Below, piece after piece: positions 1 through 4,901 of a DNA stretch of 16,951 bases. A program made the translations under genes and the position numbers. Under the pieces are notes generated by a model. It was not told the DNA's origin, did no database searches, and was given only the letters and a program-made list of their open reading frames with translations. The stretch lies in NCBI GenBank assembly GCA_002378745.1, contig DFRR01000007.1, forward strand, positions 1 to 16,951, read 5' to 3'. This DNA is from Patescibacteria group bacterium UBA3458 (GTDB taxonomy: Bacteria; Patescibacteriota; Minisyncoccia; Phycocordibacterales; UBA2100). Positions within the stretch are counted from its first letter, which is position 1. The number at the start of each line of letters is the position of its first letter.

Positions 1-523
1 TTCCCTCACGGTACTTGTTCACTATCGATCTGAATGAATATTTAGCCTTACCAGTTAGTTCTGGCAGATTCACTCGGGCTATTCGTGTCCCGAGCTACTC
101 AAGAACGCTAGCTAAAGAGACATGTTATTTTCGAGTACGGGACTATTACCCTCTGGGGTCAACCTTCCCAGGTTGTTCCTCTAATAACATATTTTGTAAC
201 TCTTCCTACATAAATGCAGCACTAACGCCTTACAACCCCCTACTGCAAGCAGTAAGGTTTGGGCTTCTTCCGTTTCGCTCGCCGCTACTCAGGAAATTCC
301 TATTGGTTTCTATTCCTCTGGGTACTTAGATGTTTCAGTTCCCCAGGTATACCCCTCGTGTCAAGCACGAGGTCATCGAGTGTTGCTCGATGGGGTTCCC
401 CCATTCAGAGATCTCCGGATCGAAGGTTGTTTGGCACCTCCCCGAAGCATATCGCAGCCAGACCACGTCTTTCATCGCTTCATTCAGTCAAGGCATCCAC
501 CATGTGCCCTTAATGGAACTTCC
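1..523 (-). rRNA. rrl: 23S ribosomal RNA, 5' part (partial)
   Basis: Read on the minus strand, this is the 5' end of a bacterial large-subunit rRNA. It has the conserved start GGTGGATGCC (minus strand, near 502-493), the GGGGAACTGAAACATCTAAG block, the GAGTAGCGGCGAGCGAA block and, at the window edge, GATAGTGAAC followed by GTACCGTGAGGGAA. The gene continues beyond base 1, so only about the first 520 nt are present. The 5' boundary (about 522) is estimated by comparison with the E. coli 23S start and may be off by several bases. No intron interrupts this part. There is no 16S or tRNA gene immediately upstream; a protein gene comes first. Confidence 0.96.
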
Positions 524-777
524 TGTAAGGAGTTCCACTAACACACTTTGTTGTGTCTTGTGTATCAACAACGCAAACCACTTTACGGTGTTGATACGGT
601 TTTGAAACTACCAGCAAGCCCGGTGAGGCTGCTGTAGTGTAGTTTCGGTTTTATTCCTTACTCTCTACGAATAGAAAGTAAGAATGCAATGCATGTCCCG
701 CACGGAAAGACCAGGGTCGGCTAGACCCAATAATCAAAACGGGAACATGCTATCTGCATGTCGATTTCAATGCTATG
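524..777 (-). other. 23S rRNA 5' leader with serial stem-loops
   Basis: This stretch encodes no protein and is packed with perfect or near-perfect stems. They are TGGAACT/AGTTCCA (514-537, overlapping the estimated mature 5' end), GTATCAAC/GTTGATAC (562-569 with 590-597), GAAACTA/TAGTTTC (604-610 with 640-646) enclosing AGCAAGCC/GGCTGCT, and a 10-bp stem closed by a TTCG loop on the minus strand (658-681). The last is GCATGTCCCG/CGGGAACATGC (691-700 with 740-750) enclosing GGGTC/GACCC (714-728). The density of stems suggests a structured pre-rRNA leader involved in folding or processing. I recognise no 16S, tRNA or 5S sequence in it. Confidence 0.6.
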
Positions 778-780
778 TAA

Positions 781-793
781 TTGTCAAAGTACA
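781..793 (-). promoter_or_regulatory. boxA-like antitermination site
   Basis: On the minus strand the sequence reads TGTACTTTGACAA, close to the boxA consensus TGCTCTTTAACAA found in rRNA leaders and spacers, where NusB-NusE binds. It lies upstream of the leader stem-loops, about 260 nt before the 23S start, which fits an rRNA antitermination site. TTGACA within it could also pass for a -35 box, but no good -10 follows at 16-18 nt. Confidence 0.5.
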
Positions 794-809
794 ACGTGTC
801 CCGAGCAAG

Positions 810-830
810 AAAAAAAGCCGCTTCTGCGGC
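810..830 (-). terminator. Rho-independent terminator in the 23S leader
   Basis: On the minus strand, a GCCGC-AGAA-GCGGC stem-loop is followed at once by seven T. It sits between the consensus promoter (915-942) and the boxA-like site and 23S gene. A canonical terminator here means the promoter either makes a short RNA of about 100 nt or is read through conditionally. Confidence 0.7.
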
Positions 831-908
831 CGAATCAGTGCTTTCTAAATGAAAAAGTCACCTCTAACGGCACGCCTTTTGCTTCATTACTTTACTCATA
901 AACACGTG
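811..908 (-). ncRNA. Candidate short leader RNA between promoter and terminator
   Basis: The transcript predicted from the promoter at 915-942 would start near 908 and stop at the terminator 810-830, giving an RNA of about 98 nt. Inside is an 11-codon ORF (899-864, reading MSKVMKQKACR then TAG) that starts about nine bases after the predicted start, so it would be nearly leaderless. I do not recognise the peptide. The alternatives are a stable small RNA, an attenuator ahead of the 23S gene, or chance. Called from promoter and terminator only. Confidence 0.3.
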
Positions 909-914
909 GGCGCC

Positions 915-942
915 ATTATATAGATACCCTAGGAAATGTCAA
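915..942 (-). promoter_or_regulatory. Consensus sigma70-type promoter upstream of the 23S gene
   Basis: On the minus strand TTGACA (942-937), a 16-nt spacer and TATAAT (920-915) match both boxes exactly. It is the best promoter in the window and lies just after the terminator of the 82-aa gene, facing the 23S rRNA. This strength is what a stable-RNA gene would need. Predicted start of transcription is near 908. Confidence 0.8.
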
Positions 943-954
943 CAAATCTCACAT

Positions 955-985
955 AAAAAGGGCCGAGATGTAGCATTCTCGGCCC
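955..985 (-). terminator. Terminator of the 82-aa gene
   Basis: The perfect stem GGGCCGAGA/TCTCGGCCC (960-968 with 977-985) is followed on the minus strand by five T. It lies directly after the stop of the 991-1239 gene and isolates that gene from the rRNA promoter. Confidence 0.85.
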
Positions 986-990
986 CCTCT

Positions 991-1239
991 TCACGCAGGC
1001 GCCCGCTTAAGGATACGATGACATTCCTCGATGTTACACACCAAGTCAGCCGCTAGAGCTGAGACCACCGGGAACCCCGGAGTCCCTTTCTGCTGTGTAA
1101 TGACCCACAGACCTTCTTCGGTGACATCAATCCCCTTGAATACCTTCGTGACGTAGCGAACCTGGTTGCGATCCAGATATGCAAGCGCTTCTTCTTTGAG
1201 CGCTGCGACTCCCCGCAGCACTGCTTCAACATCGGTCAT
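991..1239 (-). CDS. Small hypothetical protein, 82 aa
   Basis: I do not recognise this protein. It is a small, soluble-looking, mixed-charge polypeptide without signal peptide, membrane segment or cysteine cluster. The N-terminal half (residues about 2-24) looks helical, and VRYVTKVFKGIDVTEEGLWVITQQ has a strand-like pattern. The ATG at 1239 is preceded by GGGAG about 7 nt upstream, one of the clearest ribosome-binding sites in the window. TATAAG (1274-1269) is a plausible -10 box just after the previous gene's terminator. Strong terminators lie on both sides, so it is a single-gene transcription unit. A real gene is supported by the ribosome-binding site, the terminators and the filled space, not by homology. 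Confidence 0.65.
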   Translation of the reverse strand: MTDVEAVLRGVAALKEEALAYLDRNQVRYVTKVFKGIDVTEEGLWVITQQKGTPGFPVVSALAADLVCNIEECHRILKRAPA

Positions 1240-1288
1240 GTGTATACTCCCGTCGTTGTCTGTGCACCCTTATACCACCACGCCACCC

Positions 1289-1329
1289 AAAACACAAAAC
1301 ACCCGCCAAGGGCGGGTGTTTTGTGTTTT
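1289..1329. terminator. Long bidirectional terminator hairpin
   Basis: A 19-bp perfect stem (AAAACACAAAACACCCGCC with its complement, loop of three) has A-runs and T-runs on both sides. It follows the stop of the 1346-2032 gene on the minus strand and lies just upstream of the 82-aa gene's promoter. Confidence 0.85.
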
Positions 1330-1345
1330 AGAAAAGTAGTAGCGA

Positions 1346-2032
1346 CTACTTGTGGCTCATCTCTGAGCGAAGTTGTTCGAGGTAGCGTGCTGCTGCATCT
1401 TGTCCTCCCAAACCGAACGCAAGTCCGAATCCGAGTGAAAGTGCAACGACAACACCGGCAAACAATGTCTGTACAAACGCTGCTGCAACTTGCAACTGTG
1501 CAAGTGCTGCGAGGAATGCAAAGATCCAGATTGCCCACTTCGCAAGATTTCCAAGGAAGTGTGCGCTCTTCATTTCTGCTGCGCGAGCTGCTCCGGCAAC
1601 GAGGTTCTTTACGAACTCACCAAGTACTGCAGCAATCAAGAGAATCAAGACTGCAACAATAACTTTTGGCAAGTAGGTAAGTACTACGTTCTGGAGAAAT
1701 ACTCCCACCTGGTCAAGTCCGAGGACTTCAACGGCAGCAAGTAGGAATACTACAATGATGAACCATTTTACGAGTCCACCAAGTAATCCCCCAGCACTCA
1801 TTTTAAATCCTCCCTTGTTGACTGCCTCTTCGAAACCAGCGCTTCGGAGTGCGTTGTCTATCTTAAGTGCATCCACCACTTGCGCGACGATGCGTCCCAA
1901 AATAGCACCCACAATCCAACCGATTACAAAGATAACAATCGCTACGATGATGTTTGGTACGAACACTACAAAGTTCAACCAAACCTCCTGAAATGACTGC
2001 TGAATAGCAGCAGCCCATGATTGAATCAACAT
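1346..2032 (-). CDS. Small-conductance mechanosensitive channel-like TM-helix repeat membrane protein
   Basis: This 228-aa integral membrane protein has about five hydrophobic segments (roughly 20-47, 84-104, 118-139, 160-180, 185-208). Two internal repeats are visible: VPNIIVAIVIFVIGWIVGAI (from 25) followed by LGGLVKW, and LPKVIVAVLILLIAAVLGEF (from 121) followed by LGNLAKW. This matches the conserved TM-helix repeat of MscS-related proteins (CmpX type). The last helix, LSLGFGLAFGLGGQDAAARY, resembles the Gly/Ala-rich pore helix of MscS, but the protein stops about 15 residues later, so the cytoplasmic MscS beta domain is absent. A role in envelope tension or ion leakage is an inference. 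The ATG has no Shine-Dalgarno site and lies in the 3' arm of an inverted repeat (2031-2057). It is probably monocistronic, ending at the 1289-1329 terminator. Confidence 0.8.
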   Translation of the reverse strand: MLIQSWAAAIQQSFQEVWLNFVVFVPNIIVAIVIFVIGWIVGAILGRIVAQVVDALKIDNALRSAGFEEAVNKGGFKMSAGGLLGGLVKWFIIVVFLLAAVEVLGLDQVGVFLQNVVLTYLPKVIVAVLILLIAAVLGEFVKNLVAGAARAAEMKSAHFLGNLAKWAIWIFAFLAALAQLQVAAAFVQTLFAGVVVALSLGFGLAFGLGGQDAAARYLEQLRSEMSHK

Positions 2033-2059
2033 AACGTTATTTTTGCCTAGGCGTTATAT
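2031..2059 (-). repeat. Inverted repeat overlapping the channel start codon
   Basis: On the minus strand CATATAACG is followed after 15 nt by CGTTATG, whose ATG is the start codon of the 1346-2032 gene. In RNA this could form a stem hiding the start. The same nonamer CATATAACG begins the hairpin upstream of rplJ (4150-4167). Regulatory meaning is unproven. Confidence 0.35.
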
Positions 2060-2175
2060 GTGAAAGTTAATAATGATTGCTACGACCTACATTAATAATA
2101 CCACCCTAGCAACAAGGAACATGAAGGGCTGTGGAGTAGTATGGAGCCCTCATCATCGTATTCAGTCCTTACAAA

Positions 2176-2829
2176 CTAGGCGATTTTGCGCATATGCACA
2201 TCCTTCCACGTTGGCGCGAGTTTGTCGACAATAATCTGATGCGGATAATCAAGCACATCGCGTACGAGCCGATCGTACACACCCAGTCGGTACGTGAAAT
2301 CAGTAGTGGTAAATGCCGCATAGCGAAGTTCTCGCCCCATGTGCGACTCAAGATCACGAATTGCTGCTTTTAGTCGTGCGTCGTGAATGGAGTCTCCCAC
2401 TACCAAAATATCAATGCGACTGTCCGGCTCACGAATGAACACGCCGGCGACAATCACCAACTTCATCTTTCCTGCCCCACTCACCTTTTTCAAGATGCCT
2501 TTGTCATCAGTCGGCTGAATGTTGAGTATAAAATTGCGCAGCACGAGCAGATCACTAAAGTTGCGGTCAATCAAAAATCCCGATACTTTCTTTTTCGTCT
2601 CTTTCTTGTTCTTGCCACGTCCGGACAACACCACGCGCGTATCCTGCTCTTTCTTAAGCAACCCAATTTTGGTGAGTAGCCTGAGTTCTTTCGCTACCGT
2701 CTGAATATGCACCTTCGCATGTTCAGCGACCTCCGCCTGTGTGTAACAGGTGTCGAGGTTTGAGAGGAACAGCCGGAGTATCTTCACGCGTGCCGAGCTT
2801 CCAAAGAGTGCTGTCAGTACTTCGTTCAT
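2176..2829 (-). CDS. Winged-helix protein with nucleotidyltransferase-like C-terminal domain
   Basis: This 217-aa protein appears to have two parts. Residues 1-65 look like an ArsR/MarR-type winged helix (SSARVKILRLFLSN, then QAEVAEHAKVHIQTVAKELR as the helix-turn-helix, then LLTKIGLLKK). Residues about 70-82 are a Lys-rich linker. Residues about 121-200 resemble a minimal nucleotidyltransferase (MNT-type) core, with KLVIVAGVF followed by DSRIDILVVGD, a Gly strand and then an Asp-x-Leu-x-Val-like strand. The usual GSxxxG is not intact, so catalysis is doubtful. A plausible role is a DNA-binding sensor or regulator. The start is inferred, as only a weak AACGGG lies directly upstream. A hairpin AGGGCT/AGCCCT (2125-2150) follows the gene but lacks a T-run. 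Confidence 0.7.
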   Translation of the reverse strand: MNEVLTALFGSSARVKILRLFLSNLDTCYTQAEVAEHAKVHIQTVAKELRLLTKIGLLKKEQDTRVVLSGRGKNKKETKKKVSGFLIDRNFSDLLVLRNFILNIQPTDDKGILKKVSGAGKMKLVIVAGVFIREPDSRIDILVVGDSIHDARLKAAIRDLESHMGRELRYAAFTTTDFTYRLGVYDRLVRDVLDYPHQIIVDKLAPTWKDVHMRKIA

Positions 2830-2957
2830 CCCGTTAGAAATAGAATGCGGACATATGGATACGTCCGAATCCTTTTTGGTTATATTTCGTAAAAGCGACC
2901 TGATTCATACAATCACATTGTGTACCCCGCAATTTCTAACAGGATTCATTGGGAATG

Positions 2958-2984
2958 ATTGTAGCATAGCCATTCTGCAAACAA
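2958..2984 (-). promoter_or_regulatory. Putative extended -10 promoter for the winged-helix gene
   Basis: On the minus strand TGCTACAAT is an extended -10 (TACAAT at 2963-2958) with TTGTTT (2984-2979) at a 15-nt spacer. It lies just past the rplL terminator and would give a leader of about 120 nt. That leader contains a small stem GGACGTA/TATGTCC near 2849-2866. Confidence 0.45.
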
Positions 2985-3012
2985 AAAACCGCATCCAAGG
3001 ATGCGGTTTTTT
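2983..3012. terminator. Bidirectional terminator after rplL
   Basis: The perfect stem CCGCATCC-AA-GGATGCGG is flanked by six A on the left and six T on the right, and follows rplL on the minus strand. It ends the rplJ-rplL operon, so rpoB is not co-transcribed here. Confidence 0.9.
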
Positions 3013-3038
3013 GTTGCGTACCTTCGTACACAAACAAA

Positions 3039-3542
3039 TTACTTCAATTCGATAGTTGCGCCAGATTCAGCGAGTTTCGCTTTCATCTCTTCAGCCTCTG
3101 CTGCCTTTACGCCAGCCTTAAGGTCAACTGGGGCACTCTCAACAAGTTCCTTTGCCTCCTTAAGTCCGAGACCGAGCACGTCCTTCACTGCCTTGATGAC
3201 ACCAATCTTTGATTCACCAACTGCGGCAAGGTGAATAGTGAACTCACTCTTCTCCTCTGCTGCCTCACCTGCTGCCGCACCTCCGGCAACAGCAACCGCT
3301 GCAGCTGATACACCGAACTTCTTCTCGAGTGTCTTTACGAGTCCATGCAATTCAAGTACGGTCATCTTCTCGATTTTCTCGATAAGTTCCTTGTACTCTG
3401 CAGGCACTTCTACCTCTTCCTCCTCGGCTGCCGGAGCTGCTGCTGGCGCTGAGGTTTCAGCTGCTGCCTCTTCTGCAGGAGCTTCGGTCGCTGCATCAGT
3501 AGTCTCTTCTGCAGCACCATCCTTGTTCTCTTCTTCAGTCAT
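3039..3542 (-). CDS. rplL: Ribosomal protein bL12 (L7/L12) with N-terminal acidic extension
   Basis: L7/L12 forms the ribosomal stalk that recruits translation GTPases. Residues about 47-80 are the dimerisation domain (YKELIEKIEKMTVLELHGLV), 80-97 the Ala/Gly hinge and 98-167 the C-terminal domain. The last contains the hallmark KIGVIKAVKDVLGLGLKEAK and LVESAP, the factor-binding face. Usual length is about 120-125 aa; this ORF has 167 because of a 45-residue Ala/Glu-rich extension. An internal GTG at codon 46 (3407-3405), with AAGAGG five bases upstream, would give a standard 122-aa protein, whereas the ATG at 3542 has no Shine-Dalgarno site. A TATAAT (3557-3552) lies just before the ATG. 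rplJ is 91 nt upstream, and a stem (ATGTAG/CTACAT, 3590-3624) lies between the two genes. Identity is certain; the start is not. Confidence 0.96.
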   Translation of the reverse strand: MTEEENKDGAAEETTDAATEAPAEEAAAETSAPAAAPAAEEEEVEVPAEYKELIEKIEKMTVLELHGLVKTLEKKFGVSAAAVAVAGGAAAGEAAEEKSEFTIHLAAVGESKIGVIKAVKDVLGLGLKEAKELVESAPVDLKAGVKAAEAEEMKAKLAESGATIELK

Positions 3543-3633
3543 GATTAGTTAATTATAGTGTGTTGTTAAAGTGGTTGAAAAATTATCAGATGTAGATGCA
3601 GTGCGACAAAGCAATGCGCTACATATGAGATTC

Positions 3634-4125
3634 TTACGCTTTCTTTTCTGCAATTCCGTTAAGTGCAATAACCAAACCTTGAATTGGTGAGTTGATGACG
3701 TTTGCGAACATACCACGAAGTACGTCGACTGGTGGAATAGTCGCCACTTCGTTCATCTCTGCAGCATCCATGAAGCGACCCTCATAGATACCTCCCACAA
3801 TCGAAAGCTTGCCACCGTATTTCTTTACGAATGCGTGTACACCGCGGGCTGCGGCTGTCGGGTCATCCGACCCATACGCAACGGCTACTTCACCGGTCAT
3901 CTCCGGCTGAGTGCCAGTGATACCCGCTGCAGCAAACGCACGCTTCATGAGCGTCTTTCGTGCAACGAAGTACGATACTCCCTTCTCACGAAGATCACCG
4001 CGCATAGCAGTTTCTTCGCTTACCGGAAGTCCAGAAAAGTGTACAAACACTGTTGAAGATGACGACTTCGCCGCATCTTCAAGGCGATCAATAATCGCTT
4101 TCTTTTGTTCTTTTGTTTTTGCCAT
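3634..4125 (-). CDS. rplJ: Ribosomal protein uL10
   Basis: L10 anchors L7/L12 dimers to 23S rRNA at the stalk base. The 163-aa product begins MAKTKEQKKAIIDRLEDAAK, followed by the typical VFVHFSGLPVSEETAMRGDLREKGVSYFVARKTL region (RNA-binding domain). KYGGKLSIVGGIYEGRFMD comes next, and the C-terminal helix (VINSPIQGLVIALNGIAEKK) binds L12. The frame is open to 4248, but the start at 4125 is chosen because conserved L10 sequence begins there and the upstream codons cover the leader RNA. No Shine-Dalgarno sequence precedes this ATG. An operon with rplL follows, and a promoter plus putative L10 leader lies upstream, implying feedback control by L10(L12). Confidence 0.96.
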   Translation of the reverse strand: MAKTKEQKKAIIDRLEDAAKSSSSTVFVHFSGLPVSEETAMRGDLREKGVSYFVARKTLMKRAFAAAGITGTQPEMTGEVAVAYGSDDPTAAARGVHAFVKKYGGKLSIVGGIYEGRFMDAAEMNEVATIPPVDVLRGMFANVINSPIQGLVIALNGIAEKKA

Positions 4126-4149
4126 GTGCAATACAAAATTGCTGGTAAA

Positions 4150-4167
4150 TATAACGAGCGTTATATG
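4150..4167 (-). repeat. Inverted repeat in the rplJ leader
   Basis: ATATAACG-AG-CGTTATAT is a perfect 8-bp inverted repeat about 25 nt upstream of the rplJ ATG. It may form a small hairpin in the mRNA. It shares the nonamer CATATAACG with the start region of the 1346-2032 gene. Confidence 0.4.
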
Positions 4168-4169
4168 AA

Positions 4170-4235
4170 GAGAATCAACCTCGGCATGTCTGACTCCGTA
4201 AATGCGGATGCACGCTGTCTTCAGCTCGTTGGGAA
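4170..4235 (-). ncRNA. Putative L10 autoregulatory leader
   Basis: Between the predicted transcription start (about 4231) and rplJ, the minus strand reads GAAGACAG, then a stem-forming stretch, then ATGCCGAGGTTGA. The AAGAC...GCCGAGGT pair resembles, from memory, the conserved core of the L10 leader family, which mimics the 23S binding site of L10(L12) and gives feedback control of rplJL. Position directly in front of rplJ supports this. A covariance-model search was not possible. Confidence 0.5.
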
Positions 4236-4237
4236 AG

Positions 4238-4266
4238 ACTATACCCAATATTCAGACAGAATACAA
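4238..4266 (-). promoter_or_regulatory. Putative rplJL promoter
   Basis: On the minus strand TTGTAT (4266-4261), a 17-nt spacer and TATAGT (4243-4238). The start would fall near 4231, giving an rplJ leader of about 105 nt that contains the L10-leader-like core. Confidence 0.5.
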
Positions 4267-4310
4267 TATTTGGTTGTATATACGAACCTAATGAGGCATT
4301 ATTATTCAAT

Positions 4311-4610
4311 ATGGAATCAGTATCTAACGACGAAGGTCCAAGGGAAAGGAAGTCGATCGACCCCTACCTTGAGAAAGATAATGCGCGGTATACGCAGCGT
4401 CTTATTGAGGCTGTGCGCAACCAGATTGGTGACGTCGCCGCGGCAAACCTCGAATCAATACTATTTGAGCCCACTCTTGACCCCGATACACGCATTCCCG
4501 CAAAGAAACAAGAGCGTATAATTGGTCTGAATGCTACCGAAATTTCACTTATCAAAGACCTCGCAAGGCAACATAACGTTCTCCTGCCTAAAATATTTGA
4601 AGATCACTAA
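4311..4610 (+). CDS. Small hypothetical protein, 99 aa
   Basis: This is the only convincing plus-strand gene in the window, and I do not recognise it. The product is a soluble, charged, probably helical protein with no signal peptide, membrane segment or cysteine. Its middle (about 27-48, RLIEAVRNQIGDVAAANLES) and end (residues 75-96, TEISLIKDLARQHNVLLPKI) look like amphipathic helices. It is divergent from rplJ across a 185-nt gap and ends at a shared bidirectional terminator. The ATG at 4311 has no Shine-Dalgarno site; TTGTAT with CATTAT 17 nt later would place transcription start near the ATG, so leaderless translation is possible. Support comes from an uninterrupted frame and flanking signals. 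Confidence 0.6.
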   Translation: MESVSNDEGPRERKSIDPYLEKDNARYTQRLIEAVRNQIGDVAAANLESILFEPTLDPDTRIPAKKQERIIGLNATEISLIKDLARQHNVLLPKIFEDH

Positions 4611-4633
4611 AAAAGCGCCTGACGGCGCCTTTT
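4611..4633. terminator. Bidirectional terminator between convergent small genes
   Basis: The stem GCGCC-TGAC-GGCGC is flanked by six A on the left and four T on the right. It directly follows the stop of the 4311 gene (plus) and faces the end of the 52-aa gene (minus), so it serves both. Confidence 0.85.
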
Positions 4634-4655
4634 GGTTTATATTCCTGAATACTGC

Positions 4656-4814
4656 TTATTTAAAGAGAAAGAGCGTCGCGGCAGCCTGTGCGATGTCTTG
4701 CGTGCTCACATCGTAGTAGTTCACCGCAAGCACCACACCGAGACTCACGGAAATAATGAAGGCAAAACCAAAGAGAAAGTTAAAGAATGTGCCATTCAAA
4801 ATATCTTTTTGCAT
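4656..4814 (-). CDS. 52-aa single-span membrane protein
   Basis: A short ORF on the minus strand reads MQKDILNGTFFNFLFGFAFI and continues with ISVSLGVVLAVNYYDV, ending TLFLFK. Residues about 10-32 form one clear membrane helix; the polar tail (DVSTQDIAQ) is short. I do not recognise a family. It has its own upstream AT-rich region with a -10-like TATTAT and an inverted repeat, and it ends near the bidirectional terminator at 4611-4633. No Shine-Dalgarno site precedes the ATG. It could be a small membrane modulator or a hydrophobic peptide of unknown role; length limits certainty. Confidence 0.55.
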   Translation of the reverse strand: MQKDILNGTFFNFLFGFAFIISVSLGVVLAVNYYDVSTQDIAQAAATLFLFK

Positions 4815-4818
4815 ATAG

Positions 4819-4841
4819 ATAATAGTACTGTGTAGTACAGT
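4819..4841 (-). promoter_or_regulatory. Possible promoter with overlapping operator for the 52-aa gene
   Basis: TATTAT (4824-4819, minus strand) is a -10 candidate five bases before the ATG. Adjacent to it is the perfect inverted repeat ACTGT-N5-ACAGT (4827-4841). TTGATT lies further upstream at a long 19-nt spacer, so the -35 is poor. Confidence 0.3.
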
Positions 4842-4866
4842 AAAATCAAATCATTCCCACTTCTGG

Positions 4867-4895
4867 AAAACCGTGTGACTAACCGCACGGTTTTT
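4867..4895. terminator. Terminator after the secreted phospholipase-like gene
   Basis: The stem AAAACCGTG/CACGGTTTT (4867-4875 with 4886-4894) lies seven bases after the stop of the 4902-7904 gene. The minus strand continues with four T inside the stem end; the plus strand has a longer T-run. Probably bidirectional. Confidence 0.75.
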
Positions 4896-4901
4896 ATTTT
4901 A

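Noticed and set aside
15..605. ORFs of 84-104 aa on the plus strand at the window start
   Set aside because: They lie antisense to 23S rRNA and its leader.
781..786. TTGACA at the boxA-like site as a second rRNA promoter
   Set aside because: No acceptable -10 box follows at 15-19 nt on the minus strand.
4126..4248. Long form of L10 starting at 4248
   Set aside because: The 41 extra residues do not resemble L10 and would be encoded by the putative leader RNA; conserved L10 sequence begins at 4125.
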